Shown here: one piece after another, positions 44,011 to 52,821 of the stretch
Position numbering within the stretch: the stretch's first letter is position 1
Layout of the letters: every line of letters begins with the position of its first letter
DNA from: SAR202 cluster bacterium bin22
GTDB taxonomy: Bacteria > Chloroflexota > Dehalococcoidia > Lucifugimonadales > UBA3495
Reading direction: 5' to 3'
Assembly (NCBI GenBank): GCA_002238505.1
Contig: MPMM01000010.1
Coordinates: forward strand, 62,001 to 126,000
DNA length: 64,000 nucleotides
The notes under the pieces: model-generated
Database searches by the model: none
What the model saw: the letters and a program-made list of their open reading frames with translations, nothing else
What the model was told of the DNA's origin: nothing
Position numbers and translations under genes: made by a program

Positions 44011-44439
44011 CTAGGTGATCTCCACCACTTCTATCTCAAAGGTCAGGTCCTTGCCGGCCAGGGGATGGTTGGCGTCCAGCTTCACCTTCTCTTCGGAGAT
44101 TTCCAGCACCGTCATTGTGACCGGCCGACCGCCTGGGCCGTTGGCCTGCAGTTGCATTCCCTGCTGAAGGGGTATGGTGGTGGGAATCTCTGTGCGCTCG
44201 ACTTCGAACACTCCGTCGGGACGGTGGACTCCATAGGCCTGGTCGGCGGCAACAACAATGGTCCGGGTCTCTCCCAGTTCCATGCCGACTACACCCCGCT
44301 CAAAACCCGGGATCATCTGACCCTGCCCGATGGTAAACTGCAGCGGCTCGCCGCCGACGGAAGAGTCAAACACAGATCCGTCGTCGAGCGTGCCGGTGTA
44401 GTGAACCTTAACCGTGTTTCCTTCCTGTACTTCAGCCAT
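44011..44439 (-). CDS. FKBP-type peptidyl-prolyl isomerase (SlyD-like)
   Basis: A 142-residue FKBP of the SlyD type. The N-terminal FKBP strand reads VKVHYTGTLDDGSVFDSS, then LQFTIGQGQMIPGFERGVVGMELGETRTI. The insert-in-flap region follows (IPTTIPLQQGMQLQANGPGG), then the last strand DANHPLAGKDLTFEIEVVEI. It catalyses cis-trans isomerisation of Xaa-Pro bonds and acts as a folding helper. AGGAGG lies five nt before the ATG. The C-terminal metal-binding His/Cys tail of enterobacterial SlyD is absent. Confidence 0.92.
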   Translation of the reverse strand: MAEVQEGNTVKVHYTGTLDDGSVFDSSVGGEPLQFTIGQGQMIPGFERGVVGMELGETRTIVVAADQAYGVHRPDGVFEVERTEIPTTIPLQQGMQLQANGPGGRPVTMTVLEISEEKVKLDANHPLAGKDLTFEIEVVEIT

Positions 44440-44628
44440 AATCGCCTCCTGGGCTAGTGGGCCTACCTTACCACCTGCAAAGGAGGTAAGTCCAATGAAG
44501 CAAAGGAGCGTCTCGCCCCTTTCAACTCTTTCTGGCACAGGTTTCACGTTTCGTGTAACATGAACTGACAAGTACGTCCACCCTCTATCGGGCCATTCCT
44601 GGCCCGGGCAGCAGGAGGAGCCAGTTAT

Positions 44629-45762
44629 ATGAAGAAGCGACGAGTCACCAAGCCGGTCTACGTAGGCGACGTCAAGGTTGGCGGTGGATCCGAAATCACC
44701 GTACAGTCCATGACCAAGACCGATACCAGGGACATCAAGGCTACCGTCCGCCAGATTCACGAACTGGAGGAGGCGGGCTGCGATATCATCCGCTCAGCGG
44801 TACCGGACATGGAAGCCGCCAAGGCAATGGCGGAAATCCGGAAGCAGATTAACATCCCCCTGATTGCCGACATACACTTCCACTACCAGCTGGCCATAGA
44901 GTGCGCCAAGGGCGGGGTGGACTGCCTGCGCCTCAACCCCGGCAACCTGCGCAACGAGGACCAGGTCAAGGAAGTGGTGAAGGTAGCCAAGGAGCGGGAC
45001 ATACCCATCCGCATCGGCGTCAACTTCGGCAGCCTGCCGCCAGTGGGAGGCATAGGGCGTACCCGCGGGTTCTCCCGCCACATGGACCTGGTGAACCAGC
45101 TTCCCAAGGCTGGCGATGCCCAGGAAGGGGAATACAGCATTGTGGACCACATGGTGGCCACTGCCCTGTGGGAAATTACCCTGCTGGAGCAGCAGGACTT
45201 CGACCAGATCAAGATTTCCCTAAAGGCCTTTGACGTGCCCACCACTGTGGAAGCCTACCGGCAATTGGCCGACATGGTGCCCTACCCGTTCCACCTGGGC
45301 ATTACGGAGGCTGGCACCGCCCAGGCGGGTTCCATCCGCACCTCCGTGGGCCTGGGATACCTGCTCTATGAAGGGATTGGCGACACTATCCGCGTCTCCC
45401 TCAGCGACGACTCGAAGGAAGAAGTGGTTGTGGGGTACGAGATTCTCAAGTCATTGAACCTGCGCGTCAAGGGCACCACCCTGGTGGCCTGCCCCAGTTG
45501 CGGACGGGCCGACGTGGACGTACGCAAGCTGGCCAACGACGTGGACGCGCTGCTGAAGAAGACGGACAAGAACATCAAGGTCGCGGTCATGGGCTGCGAG
45601 GTCAACGGCCCCGGCGAGGCCAAGGATGCCGACGTGGGCATCGCCGCCGGCGCCGGTCGGGCCGTAATTTTCCGCAAGGGCCAGAAGGTACGGGTAGTTT
45701 CCGAGGAGGAGATGTTCACCGCCCTGATGGAAGAGGTGGAGAACACGCCGGCGCCACTCTGA
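44629..45762 (+). CDS. ispG: 4-hydroxy-3-methylbut-2-en-1-yl diphosphate synthase (IspG/GcpE)
   Basis: A 377-residue iron-sulfur enzyme of the MEP isoprenoid pathway, reducing MEcPP to HMBPP. The N-terminal TIM-barrel motif reads VQSMTKTDTRD, and the barrel continues with IADIHFHYQLAI and LRLNPGN. The 4Fe-4S ligands are Cys288 and Cys291 (CPSCGR) and Cys323 in GCEVNGPGE, with the conserved Glu330. The length fits the two-domain bacterial type. GGAGGAG precedes the ATG. The toxin gene starts only six nt after the stop, followed by the antitoxin and proS, so one transcript is likely. Confidence 0.96.
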   Translation: MKKRRVTKPVYVGDVKVGGGSEITVQSMTKTDTRDIKATVRQIHELEEAGCDIIRSAVPDMEAAKAMAEIRKQINIPLIADIHFHYQLAIECAKGGVDCLRLNPGNLRNEDQVKEVVKVAKERDIPIRIGVNFGSLPPVGGIGRTRGFSRHMDLVNQLPKAGDAQEGEYSIVDHMVATALWEITLLEQQDFDQIKISLKAFDVPTTVEAYRQLADMVPYPFHLGITEAGTAQAGSIRTSVGLGYLLYEGIGDTIRVSLSDDSKEEVVVGYEILKSLNLRVKGTTLVACPSCGRADVDVRKLANDVDALLKKTDKNIKVAVMGCEVNGPGEAKDADVGIAAGAGRAVIFRKGQKVRVVSEEEMFTALMEEVENTPAPL

Positions 45763-45768
45763 TAGCTC

Positions 45769-46074
45769 ATGTACGACGTGCTGCTCACCCCCGAATTCAG
45801 GGAATGGCTGGATTCCCTGGAGCCCCTCGTGGCAGACCGAGTGTTAAGCGTTCTCGACCGAATCGCAGAAGGAAATTGGGGAGACTACAAGCCTCTGCCT
45901 GGCAATCCTGGAATATTTGAGCGAAGACTTATGGGACGGGGACCGGGATACCGACTGTATTTCTGCCGGCAGAGAGGAAACACTGTGGTAATGCTCACGG
46001 CGGGCGACAAGGCTTCGCAACAGAGAAGAGACATCGGCAGGGCCAGAAGACTCCTGGAGATCTACCAGGATTGA
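45769..46074 (+). CDS. RelE/HigB-type toxin (Gp49-like)
   Basis: A 101-residue basic protein with the ParE/RelE fold pattern of the phage Gp49-like (HigB) group: TPEFREWLDSL, the basic PGIFERRLMGRGPGYRLYF core, VVMLTAGDKASQQRRDI and a C-terminal Arg-rich helix. HigB toxins are ribosome-dependent mRNA endonucleases. There is no separate Shine-Dalgarno and the start is six nt after the ispG stop, so it is translationally coupled. The antitoxin follows, in the toxin-first order usual for HigBA. Confidence 0.82.
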   Translation: MYDVLLTPEFREWLDSLEPLVADRVLSVLDRIAEGNWGDYKPLPGNPGIFERRLMGRGPGYRLYFCRQRGNTVVMLTAGDKASQQRRDIGRARRLLEIYQD

Positions 46075-46090
46075 TGTTGAGGAAGCAGCA

Positions 46091-46291
46091 ATGCTCATGA
46101 ACCACGATGACTACGCCAAAGAGCGGGCCCTCCGTGATCCGGAGTTCGCATCCGCCGTAAAGAAGCGGGCAGTCGGTCTTCTGGAGGGCAATGAGGAAGA
46201 CCGCCGGATTGCATTTCGGATCCTGCAAAACCAGCTTGGCCTTACCGAAGCACAAATAGAAGAACTTGACAATAACAAGGCAACTGCTTAG
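46091..46291 (+). CDS. Antitoxin partner of the HigB-type toxin
   Basis: A 66-residue acidic-basic helical protein (DYAKERALRDPEFASAVKK and LGLTEAQIEEL). GAGGAAG precedes the ATG at 46091; a second ATG two codons later is possible. It lacks the clear XRE helix-turn-helix of classic HigA proteins and is short, so assignment rests mainly on operon position. It starts 17 nt after the toxin stop. Confidence 0.65.
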   Translation: MLMNHDDYAKERALRDPEFASAVKKRAVGLLEGNEEDRRIAFRILQNQLGLTEAQIEELDNNKATA

Positions 46292-46398
46292 CCAACGTCG
46301 TTGTCCATTTCAATGTGCCCCTATCGGATCAGATGGTTCCCTACGCCAGCGGGGAAAACCCGGAAACAGGCGGCTGTGAAATCGGAGGAATCCTTAGC

Positions 46399-48102
46399 AT
46401 GCGTTTAACCCGACTGGTGACCAAGACTTTGCGGGATGACCCGCCCGAGGCGGAAACCGCCAGCCACCGCCTGATGCTGCGGTCCGGCCTCATCTACCAG
46501 GTGGCCGCAGGCGTTTACGCCTATCTGCCCCTGGCCTGGCGCTCCCTGCGCAAGATTGAGAACATCATTCGGGAGGAGATGGACGTGGCTGGCGGCCAGG
46601 AGTTGATGATGCCCGCCCTGCAGCCCCGGGAACTGTGGGAGCAGACGGGCCGCGCCGACGCCATGGGCGAAGTGCTCTTTTCCATGGAAGACCGGCGGGG
46701 ACGGCCCATGGTGCTGGCGCCCACCCACGAGGAAGTGGTTACCAGCATTGTGCGAGCCAACGTCCAGAGCTACCGCGACCTGCCGGTTATTCTCTACCAG
46801 ATCCAGACCAAGTTTCGCGACGAACCCCGTCCCCGCGCCGGACTGATTCGGGTGCGCGAGTTCGACATGAAGGACGCCTACAGCTTCAACGCCGACGACG
46901 ACAGCCTGGACGACAGTTACCAGGCCATGGCCCAGGCCTACCGCAACATCTACCGTCGTTGCAGCCTGCCGGTGCTGATGGCCGAGGCCGACAGCGGGGC
47001 CATCGGCGGCAAGGACTCCCACGAGTTCCTGCTGGCCACTCCTACGGGCGAGGACACGGTGATCACCTGCCCTGGCTGCGGTTACACTGCCAACGCCGAA
47101 AAGGCGGAGGGGGTGTACCCCGAGCAGGAAGCGTCCGCCGAACAGCCCCTGGAAGCGGTGGATACTCCGGGGATCAAGACAATTGCGGCCCTGGCGGACT
47201 ACCTTGGCGTTGCCACCAGCCAGACCCTCAAAGCGGTCTTCTATTCTGCCGACGAGGAGGTAATCTTCGTCACGGTGCGGGGCGACCTGGAGGTTAACGA
47301 GGTCAAGCTGAAGAATTCCCTGCACTGCAACGACCTGCGGCTGGCCACCGATGAGGAAGTGCAATCCGCCGGACTGGTGGCGGGCTCGGCGTCTCCTGTG
47401 GGAATCACCAACGTCCGGCGGGTGGCCGACCCCTCCATAACCCGGGGCAGTAACTTCGTGGTGGGAGCCAACCAGCCCGACACCCACTACCGCAACGCCA
47501 ACTATCCCAGGGACTTTGAAGTGGACATCCTGACCGACATCGCCCTGGCCCAACCGGGCCACCTTTGCCCCCGCTGCGGTACGGCGCTGGAATCCACCAG
47601 GGGAGTAGAGGTGGGCCACATCTTCAAGCTGGGCACCTCTTACAGTGAAGCCCTAGGCGCCATGTACCTGGACCAGGACGGTCAGCAGTACCCAATCACC
47701 ATGGGCTGCTACGGGATTGGCGTGGGGCGATTGCTGGCCGCAGCCGTCGAGCAGAACCACGACGAGCGGGGTATCGTCTTCCCCTCCCCTATTGCGCCGT
47801 ACCAGGTACACCTGGTGGGGTTGAACCTGACCGACGAGGCGGTGGCCGCCGCCGCCGACAAGCTGTACCGGGAGCTGTGGGATAGCGGAATTGAGACCCT
47901 CTTCGACGACCGTCCCGACCAGGCGGCGGGAGTCAAGCTGAATGACGCCGACCTGATGGGGTTGCCCCTGCGCCTGGTGGTGAGTCCCCGCAACCTCCGC
48001 AACAACGCCGTGGAAGTGAAAGGGCGGACGGATGAGGAAGCGACAATGGTCTCGCTGGAGGACGTGGCAGAAGAGGTCAAACGGGTTTTGCAGACAGCCT
48101 GA
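46399..48102 (+). CDS. proS: Prolyl-tRNA synthetase
   Basis: A 567-residue bacterial-type class IIa synthetase that charges tRNA-Pro. It starts at ATG 46399 with GGAGGAA eight nt upstream; an in-frame extension to 46315 is not protein-like. Class II motif 1 contains the invariant Pro in GGQELMMPALQP, motif 2 is FRDEPRPRAGLIRVREFDMKD and motif 3 is GCYGIGVGRLLAA. The insertion (editing) domain covers about residues 225-400, with a CPGC/CPRC zinc-like pair at its edges. A C-terminal anticodon-binding domain follows. It is the last gene of the ispG-toxin-antitoxin-proS cluster. Confidence 0.96.
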   Translation: MRLTRLVTKTLRDDPPEAETASHRLMLRSGLIYQVAAGVYAYLPLAWRSLRKIENIIREEMDVAGGQELMMPALQPRELWEQTGRADAMGEVLFSMEDRRGRPMVLAPTHEEVVTSIVRANVQSYRDLPVILYQIQTKFRDEPRPRAGLIRVREFDMKDAYSFNADDDSLDDSYQAMAQAYRNIYRRCSLPVLMAEADSGAIGGKDSHEFLLATPTGEDTVITCPGCGYTANAEKAEGVYPEQEASAEQPLEAVDTPGIKTIAALADYLGVATSQTLKAVFYSADEEVIFVTVRGDLEVNEVKLKNSLHCNDLRLATDEEVQSAGLVAGSASPVGITNVRRVADPSITRGSNFVVGANQPDTHYRNANYPRDFEVDILTDIALAQPGHLCPRCGTALESTRGVEVGHIFKLGTSYSEALGAMYLDQDGQQYPITMGCYGIGVGRLLAAAVEQNHDERGIVFPSPIAPYQVHLVGLNLTDEAVAAAADKLYRELWDSGIETLFDDRPDQAAGVKLNDADLMGLPLRLVVSPRNLRNNAVEVKGRTDEEATMVSLEDVAEEVKRVLQTA

Positions 48103-48136
48103 CGGCAAGGACATATCGCTGTCGTGACACATACAA

Positions 48137-48163
48137 CGCCGGATGGATTTAAACCATCCGGCG
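48137..48163 (+). terminator. Rho-independent-like terminator after proS
   Basis: CGCCGGATGG and CCATCCGGCG with a 7-nt loop, followed by ACTTTCTTGT. It lies 34 bp after the proS stop and probably ends the ispG-proS transcript. Confidence 0.7.
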
Positions 48164-48237
48164 ACTTTCTTGTCCCATCCGGAGAGACGGCGGCCCTCAG
48201 GGTTTCGCCGACAGTGAATGGTTCACTGGCCTCGGGT

Positions 48238-48744
48238 TCAGTCTCTCCTCAGGCCGAGGACGGAGTCCAGGTAAATCAGATTGGCCTTCAGTTCCGGGGC
48301 GATGTTGCCCTGGCGGGAACTGGAGAGCAGTAACAGCAGCCGAAGCTGGGCCGCCAGGTCGGCCGCCAGCTTTTGCTTGGCTTCGGCTTCCGTGTCCCCG
48401 GCCACCGGGACCCGCAACCCCTGCAGGGGCAGCCTGGTGCGCGACTCCCCTGCCCAGAACTGGTCCAGGGTGTCGATTATCAGCACCGGAATGTCTTTTT
48501 TGACCACAAAGGGGGCTTCCGGAGGCGAGTCCTGCGGACCCAGAGCGTCCACCTTAACCTGGGTAACGTCGCTGTGGTTGATGTGGAAGACGGCGGCGTT
48601 GGGCTGGCTGGCCCCGATAGTACGCCAGTCCCAGTCGGCGGGCGTGGCCATGTCCATTTCGGACTCTATGCGGACGGGGATAGAGTCATGCTCCGCCAGC
48701 CTGCGGTCGTCTTCGGGTTTAGGTTCCATCTGTGGTGAGGGCAT
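48238..48744 (-). CDS. Hypothetical protein (168 aa)
   Basis: A soluble protein with an acidic, Pro-rich N-terminus and a helical C-terminus (EAEAKQKLAADLAAQLRLLLLLSSS). It lies in the same orientation as the DUF3467-like gene and follows it by 39 nt, so the two are probably co-transcribed. GAGG lies four nt before the ATG. I do not recognise the family. Confidence 0.6.
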   Translation of the reverse strand: MPSPQMEPKPEDDRRLAEHDSIPVRIESEMDMATPADWDWRTIGASQPNAAVFHINHSDVTQVKVDALGPQDSPPEAPFVVKKDIPVLIIDTLDQFWAGESRTRLPLQGLRVPVAGDTEAEAKQKLAADLAAQLRLLLLLSSSRQGNIAPELKANLIYLDSVLGLRRD

Positions 48745-48783
48745 CGTAACCTCACTGAAGAATATCAGTCCCTGAACCGTTTC

Positions 48784-49137
48784 TTACTGTTGTTCCATCT
48801 CAATTTCCCAGGCGTTATACACCTGTTCCGGCAGGGTAATGGGGCCCACCGCTTCCTCGTAGTCCTTGACGTGCTTGTTGGCCAGCAGCGCAAAGGCCTT
48901 GAGCATCTGCGGGCTAACCTTAATCCTGGCCCGCAAGATGGGTTCCCGTTCCTCCATCTGCTCCCCGAAGAAGAGGACTGCAGAATAGAGGCTGCTGTAA
49001 ACGTGGAAGGAATCGCAGTAAAAGGTAATGGGTTCCCCGGAAGCCTCTGTCCCCTGGGTATCGCCGGGGTTGACGTAGTTTTCTTCCTGGGGCGGCTGGT
49101 CTTCCGGGGGCACGTAGGGACGCTGGATTATAGGCAT
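48784..49137 (-). CDS. DUF3467-like protein
   Basis: A 117-residue protein from ATG 49137, which has GGGAGG about eight nt upstream; a longer start at 49176 is less likely. The core (ITFYCDSFHVYSSLYSAVLFFGEQ, then ILRARIKVSPQMLKAFALLANKHVKDYEE) follows the DUF3467 pattern of a beta hairpin plus two helices. Function in the family is unknown. Downstream is the 168-residue hypothetical gene. Confidence 0.68.
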   Translation of the reverse strand: MPIIQRPYVPPEDQPPQEENYVNPGDTQGTEASGEPITFYCDSFHVYSSLYSAVLFFGEQMEEREPILRARIKVSPQMLKAFALLANKHVKDYEEAVGPITLPEQVYNAWEIEMEQQ

Positions 49138-49176
49138 TGGATCTGACCTCCCCGATTCTGTTGCTGCGGTTCCCAT

Positions 49177-49649
49177 TATACACAGTGGGGAAACCGGATT
49201 TGTCCCTTAACCACGGCCCATCTTAGTGGGGGAGAAGTAAGAACTGACTCTTCCAGCAAATTGAGCTCATCTTGTATTGGAGTGGCTCTCAAACCCGGCC
49301 CCTGTCCCATAGTGCGAGGGGAGATTTTAGTTTTCAGGGTTGGTTACGGTTCGTTCAAATTTCTTTGCTGCCAGTGTTAAGGGCGGGATTGAAACCCACC
49401 CCTGCCGGAGAGGATGGATTTTTGTTTTTTTCCAGTCATTCCCTTTCATTTCCAGTTATCTTGTAGCTGGGGGTTGGGGGTGGATGACAGGTTTATGAAA
49501 GGGTGGTCCGCCGTTGCCCAGATTGCCCGGTGGCGGAGGTGGGGAATTTTGAGGGTGTCACCCCCACCTGATTTTGCCCCCTGACAGGGGAAGGGATTTT
49601 GAAATGGTTTCGATTGCTTCGCATGGAGGCTTCCGGGCGCAGGCGGCCA
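49177..49649. other. Intergenic region with degenerate repeats
   Basis: About 470 bp with no gene. It contains a degenerate copy of the GGGCGGGTTT palindrome near 49381-49405. The stretch 49500-49600 carries several G/C-rich runs and small inverted repeats but no clean terminator. Confidence 0.5.
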
Positions 49650-50138
49650 TTACTCGGTGCCCCCGCCGTCCGGGCCAAGGGCGGCGATGCTGCACAGGTG
49701 GTAGTAGCCGATGGCCAGAGCTTCCCATTCGGGGGTGGACTTTCGGACTCCTATCAGCCTTAACCGCCGCATCATGGCGTAGGCTAACTGGTCGGGCGGA
49801 ACCCGGGAACGGCGCGCAATGGCAGCCCGCACCTCCTGGGCAGGGTAGGTGTGCAGGGCTAGTTGACGTTCCGACGCCCACTTCACCAGGGAAGCGTCCA
49901 GAAACTCCAGGGCGGGCTCCGGCCAGCGTATGCCCGAGGACTGACCGTAGGCAATTACCCGAGGACTCCACCAGGCTGCCAGGCGGTCCAGCCTTTCCAC
50001 CAGGTGGCTGACCCTGCCGGTAGTGTCCAGGGTTCGGCTGCGCGAAAGCCGGATAATGCCCGTTTCAATGGTTCCGTCGGGGAGCAATACGGCCCAGCCA
50101 GTTTCCCGCACCCCCGCGTCAAGGGCCAGCACCGTCAT
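49650..50138 (-). CDS. RuvC-like (RNase H-fold) protein with altered active site
   Basis: A 162-residue protein from ATG 50138 with AAGGAG upstream; longer in-frame extension has no protein-like character. The first strand MTVLALDAGVRETGWAVLLPDG matches the RuvC superfamily, with Asp7 in the catalytic position. The second acidic position, usually Glu after the hydrophobic strand, reads VIAYGQSSG. The C-terminal acidic site reads PEWEALAIGYYH, where RuvC has D-x-x-DALAIA. Two catalytic residues thus differ and cleavage may be lost or changed. It follows the zinc-ribbon gene downstream of the LexA-like palindrome. Confidence 0.68.
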   Translation of the reverse strand: MTVLALDAGVRETGWAVLLPDGTIETGIIRLSRSRTLDTTGRVSHLVERLDRLAAWWSPRVIAYGQSSGIRWPEPALEFLDASLVKWASERQLALHTYPAQEVRAAIARRSRVPPDQLAYAMMRRLRLIGVRKSTPEWEALAIGYYHLCSIAALGPDGGGTE

Positions 50139-50250
50139 GACAAACTCCTTCCCCGAACATCCATTACCGATACCAATGAGGCCAGGCCACCGATGGGAGT
50201 AAGCCGGGCCGAGGCGTGAAAACATGACCGGACCGGATTCACAGGAGCCA

Positions 50251-50541
50251 TCATCGTTGTATCGCCACCCCCCACATACTGACTGGGGACACCTGACCGC
50301 CAGCACCAGGAGAGGCACAACGGGAATTGAATGCCCGGATACCCCTGGCAGCGTCCTTGGTAACGTCCAGGCCCCGGCCCGTTTCCGGTATATGGCTGAA
50401 TTTGGCCAATGAAGCAGTATCCTGTGGTGGGTAAAGCCCGACATAGTGATATGAACCGCACTGAAGGCAAATCCAGTCGTCGCCATCCAGGGTCAGATCG
50501 CCTTTACACCTGCGACAGGCCTTGAGCAAGAGCTTATTCAA
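50251..50541 (-). CDS. Small zinc-ribbon protein (96 aa)
   Basis: A 96-residue protein with an N-terminal zinc ribbon, CRRC and CLQC separated by 15 residues (KACRRCKGDLTL then WICLQCGSYHY). Short proteins with this ribbon are common in Chloroflexota. The start is TTG 50541 with a GGGGG tract six nt upstream. It lies upstream of the RuvC-like gene on the same strand with about 110 bp between. The C-terminal half is less ordered. The palindrome at 50565-50582 lies just upstream. Confidence 0.6.
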   Translation of the reverse strand: MNKLLLKACRRCKGDLTLDGDDWICLQCGSYHYVGLYPPQDTASLAKFSHIPETGRGLDVTKDAARGIRAFNSRCASPGAGGQVSPVSMWGVAIQR

Positions 50542-50564
50542 TGGTAACCCCCGATCTATGCTTG

Positions 50565-50582
50565 ATAGAACAATTGTTCTAT
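50565..50582. promoter_or_regulatory. Perfect LexA-like (SOS box type) palindrome
   Basis: ATAGAACAATTGTTCTAT is an exact 18-bp palindrome with GAAC-N4-GTTC spacing, the form recognised by LexA in Gram-positive-type SOS boxes. It sits about 25 bp upstream of the zinc-ribbon gene, which leads to the RuvC-like gene. LexA control is inferred; no lexA is in the window. Confidence 0.55.
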
Positions 50583-50824
50583 ATTGTTTTACGCCTTGTC
50601 AAGACTCGGGTGTCGCCTTCCGAGGTAAGCCGCAAGAGCATGAAATTCAGGCGCCCGGGTATTGCCCACGTGGATATTACCGAAAGGAACGCGGTCGAGG
50701 GCAGAGGCTCGAGGCCAGCCAGATCTTCAGTGAAGAAATGACCTGGAGTGGACACAACGGGTACAATTCCCCGGAATTACGTTCAAAGGGCCGAGAGACT
50801 TAACGGGGAGAGAGGTGGCTGGCA

Positions 50825-52066
50825 ATGGATGACGGCGCCGTTGAAAACCAAACGCAGCCCAATCCCCCGCTGGCCCGCCGCCTGGCCGAGGTTGCCTGGG
50901 CCTTCCTGCCCCTGGGCTGGATAGCCTTTGGCGGACCCCAGGCCCATATCGCCCTGCTGCAGGAACGGTTTGTGGCACGGCGGGGATGGCTGGACGAACA
51001 GCGGTTTGTTGAACTGCTGGGCCTGGGGCAGGGGCTGCCTGGTCCCACATCTACCCAGATGGTAGTGGCAGTGGGCACCGCCCGGGCGGGCCCCCTGGGC
51101 GGACTGCTGGCCTTCCTGCTTTTCCTCTATCCCGCGGCCACCATTATGGCCCTGGCCGGCCTGGGTGTGGCTACCTTCCTGGACGACGGGGCGCGTCCCG
51201 ACTGGCTGGATGGCGTGCAGTCGGCGACGGTGGCGCTGGTAGCGGTGGCGGCATGGAGGCTGGGTACCGCAGTAATCAAGACCCGGCTCACCATGGGCCT
51301 GATGCTGCTTGGGGCGGTGGTCACAATCCTGGTGCAGCAGCCGTGGGCCTTTCCCGCCACGCTGGCCCTGGGCGGGTTTGTAACTGCCGTGGCCCTGCGC
51401 GCCCAACGCCACGACACCGATAATTCAGCCAGCGTTCCCCTGGACAACCTGGGCATCAGCCGAGCGGCCGGGGCCCTGCTGCTGCTGCTGTTTTTCGGCT
51501 TGCTGGGCGGACTGATTGTGGCCCGGCTGGCGCTGGACCAGACGTGGCTGCAGCTTCTGGAGTCCTTCTACCGGACCGGGTCATTGATTTTTGGCGGGGG
51601 CCAGGTGGTGCTGCCCATGCTCAGCGCCGAAGTCGTAGAGCCGGGATGGGTCACTGAACAGCAGTTCCTGGACGGTCTGGCGCTGATGCTGGCCCTGCCC
51701 GGGCCTTTATTCAGCTTCAGCGCGTACTTGGGGGCAGTGGCCGGTGGCGTGCCGGGGCTGCTGCTGGCCTTTGTGGGGTTGTTCCTGCCCGGGGTGCTGA
51801 TTATCTACGGAGTGCTGCCCTTCTGGGAGCAGTTGCGGCGGTATCCCTGGGTGCGCATCGCCCTGGTAGGAGTAAACGCCACCGCCATCGGCCTGGTGGT
51901 CGGCGTGGTGTTCCTGCTGTGGCAGAGAGCCGACCCGGGAGCGGCAGGAGCGGTGATCGCGCTGCTGTCCTTCGGGTCGGTTATGTTCTTCCGAGTACCC
52001 GCGCCCTTGGTCATAGTTGGGGCAGGCGTAGTGGGGTGGCTGTTCAGCCTGGCCGAGCTGCTGTGA
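50825..52066 (+). CDS. chrA: Chromate transporter (ChrA family)
   Basis: A 413-residue long-chain CHR-family protein with two homologous halves. Half 1 has FGGPQAHIALLQERFV, WLDEQRFVELLGLGQGLPGPTSTQM and AVGTARAG. Half 2 has FGGGQVVLPMLSAEVV, WVTEQQFLDGLALMLALPGPLFS and FSAYLGAVAGG. ChrA proteins extrude chromate or related oxyanions driven by the proton gradient. The ATG follows GAGAGGTGG. The gene stands alone on its strand. Confidence 0.93.
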   Translation: MDDGAVENQTQPNPPLARRLAEVAWAFLPLGWIAFGGPQAHIALLQERFVARRGWLDEQRFVELLGLGQGLPGPTSTQMVVAVGTARAGPLGGLLAFLLFLYPAATIMALAGLGVATFLDDGARPDWLDGVQSATVALVAVAAWRLGTAVIKTRLTMGLMLLGAVVTILVQQPWAFPATLALGGFVTAVALRAQRHDTDNSASVPLDNLGISRAAGALLLLLFFGLLGGLIVARLALDQTWLQLLESFYRTGSLIFGGGQVVLPMLSAEVVEPGWVTEQQFLDGLALMLALPGPLFSFSAYLGAVAGGVPGLLLAFVGLFLPGVLIIYGVLPFWEQLRRYPWVRIALVGVNATAIGLVVGVVFLLWQRADPGAAGAVIALLSFGSVMFFRVPAPLVIVGAGVVGWLFSLAELL

Positions 52067-52154
52067 GTCTTATCCTTTATTAGGCACAAATAATAGATAC
52101 GAATGTCCCCTATGACATTCTTGTTGCCTGGGGCCTGTCCGTGGCTTGAAAGGA

Positions 52155-52607
52155 CTACTGGCCCGAGAACTCAATGCCCACACCCACTATTTCTATCTGC
52201 ATGGAGCGGGTGTCGGGCGCGCCTTCCGCGAAGGTTACGCCCAGGGTCACGTTGAGGCCTTTCTGAACCTCGGGCGACCCGGGAATTTCAAAGCGGGCGT
52301 CCAGGTTGTCGCCCTGCAAATCCACCGCCATGTGCTCGGCGATCCGCTTCTCACCGTCGTACACAATCACTTCGTGGACTGTGGCGTGGGAGCGGGTGCG
52401 GAAGCTGATCAGGGCCGCCTCGGCCCGGGTGGCATTGCCGTTAGACACTGCCAGGGTTGGTATGGGGAAGTGGACCCAGGTATTCTGCCCGCCGGCTCCC
52501 TCTATGCGGACGAAGGGTCCCGTATGACGCACCGAGGTAATTCGGCTCAGATACTCCACCTGCATTGTGGAACCGTGGACCCACTCAACATACGTGCCGT
52601 CTGCCAT
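52155..52607 (-). CDS. Beta-rich protein of unknown function (DUF6623-like)
   Basis: A 150-residue, Cys-free protein with alternating beta strands, starting MADGTYVEWVHGSTMQVEYL behind AAGGGATGG. The pattern of RTG/RIEG, HFPIPT and a central VHEVIVYDGEKRIAEH strand recalls small secreted or cytosolic proteins labelled DUF6623, though I am not certain of the match. It has no signal peptide. The gene stands alone. Confidence 0.6.
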   Translation of the reverse strand: MADGTYVEWVHGSTMQVEYLSRITSVRHTGPFVRIEGAGGQNTWVHFPIPTLAVSNGNATRAEAALISFRTRSHATVHEVIVYDGEKRIAEHMAVDLQGDNLDARFEIPGSPEVQKGLNVTLGVTFAEGAPDTRSMQIEIVGVGIEFSGQ

Positions 52608-52821
52608 AGTTTACCATCCCTTGCTGTTGAATCTGTGCTGGTCTTATCCGGAAGGTTCCTGAAGGGATTATAGCGGGGAAGCAGGGGCAGGTACAGGGTG
52701 ATTCGCCCCGGGGACAGCGTTCGGATTCAGGAGTTTGCTGGCGAAACAGCATTCAAAGCAAGGGCAGGGGCGGCTGGCGAGCCGCCCTGCAGTAAACGGA
52801 GCAACTGGAAGGCAAACCACC

